Position numbers and translations under genes: made by a program
Shown here: positions 7,913 through 8,335 of the stretch, piece after piece
Position numbering within the stretch: the first letter of the stretch is position 1
Layout: every line of letters begins with the position of its first letter
The notes under the pieces: generated by a model
Told to the model about the DNA's origin: nothing
The model's database searches: none
What the model saw: only the letters and a program-made list of their open reading frames with translations
Source: Anaeromyxobacteraceae bacterium
GTDB lineage: Bacteria > Myxococcota > Myxococcia > Myxococcales > Anaeromyxobacteraceae
Assembly: GCA_027349605.1 (NCBI GenBank)
Contig: DAIEMM010000254.1
Location: 1 to 8,335 of the forward strand
Reading direction: 5' to 3'
Length of the DNA: 8,335 nucleotides

Positions 7913-8335
7913 TCAACGTGCCGGGGAGGCCGCGCCCGGCGCCAGGACCGCGCCCAGCGCCGCCGTCACCACCTGGCGCTTCATCCGCTCCAGGTCGTCC
8001 TTGGACGGCTGCGGCGCGGTGAGCAGCCCGGTCACCATGCCGGCCAGGTTCATGTCGAGCACGCCGAGCACGCTCGCCGCCCCCACCAGGGGGTCGAGGT
8101 CCGAGCGCAGCTCGCCCTCCCGCTGGCCGCGCTCTACCACCTCGGCGATGAGCCGCGTGGCGGTCTCGAAGGTCTGGCGCGTGCTTCCGGCCCGCAGCAC
8201 GTCGGGCGTGCGGGGAACCTCGAGGATGAGGACCCGGACGGCGGCCGGCGCGGTCCGGAAGACGTCGAGGGCGAAGCGGATCACCGAGGCGATCTGCTCG
8301 GCGGCGCTTCCCGGGCCCTCCGAGATGGCCCGGAT
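7913..8335 (-). CDS. TetR-family transcriptional regulator, C-terminal part (start outside window)
   Basis: The frame stays open from the TGA at 7913 to the window edge, giving 140 residues of the C-terminal part. The GTG at 8284 is internal, not the start. The all-helical sequence resembles the ligand-binding and dimerisation domain of TetR regulators. It includes a helix with FALDVFRTAPAAVRVLILEVPR, the common pattern LIAEVVERGQREGELRSDLDP, and then a helix running into VLGVLDMNLAGMVTGLL. The N-terminal helix-turn-helix, which would confirm the family, lies beyond the window, so the call rests on C-terminal patterns only. It is transcribed in the same direction as serA, 61 bp upstream, so it may be the first gene of that transcription unit or a local regulator. 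The ligand cannot be predicted. Confidence 0.72.
   Translation of the reverse strand: MRAISEGPGSAAEQIASVIRFALDVFRTAPAAVRVLILEVPRTPDVLRAGSTRQTFETATRLIAEVVERGQREGELRSDLDPLVGAASVLGVLDMNLAGMVTGLLTAPQPSKDDLERMKRQVVTAALGAVLAPGAASPAR

Noticed and set aside
6256..8022. Long plus-strand open frame of 588 codons opposite serA
   Set aside because: It is antisense to a clear phosphoglycerate dehydrogenase, has low-complexity composition, and has no recognisable domain.

Overview
The window comes from a high-GC bacterial chromosome, roughly 70% GC by eye, with compact genes and strong third-position G/C bias. Gene content and protein style fit a myxobacterium or relative (Myxococcota; an Anaeromyxobacter-like organism is plausible). 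That placement is inferred from resemblance and not from a marker gene. I see no rRNA, tRNA, CRISPR array, insertion sequence or phage gene.

Layout. Positions 1-2375 (+) hold the 3' part of comEC, the DNA-uptake channel, followed by a small FHA-domain protein with a C-terminal membrane anchor; the ribosome-binding site of the second gene overlaps the end of the first. Positions 2386-3872 hold a divergent pair. A MerR-type regulator with a cobalamin-binding domain (CarH/LitR-like, all signature B12 residues present) reads leftward, and an SRPBCC-fold protein reads rightward. Between them is an unusually AT-rich 77-bp gap with a near-perfect inverted repeat. Positions 3879-7851 (-) hold serA, hisZ and purA, read in that order, for serine, histidine and purine (AMP) biosynthesis. 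Positions 7913-8335 (-) hold the C-terminal part of a TetR-type regulator that starts outside the window.

How the parts fit. serA, hisZ and purA look like a biosynthetic operon. serA and hisZ are 10 bp apart. hisZ and purA are 84 bp apart, and that gap contains a hairpin and the purA ribosome-binding site. The TetR gene lies just upstream in the same direction. The regulator/SRPBCC pair sits between two convergent junctions only 10 and 6 bp wide, so it looks like a self-contained module placed between housekeeping genes. The most interesting point is that this pair looks like a B12-based light-sensing switch facing a single putative target gene of unknown function.
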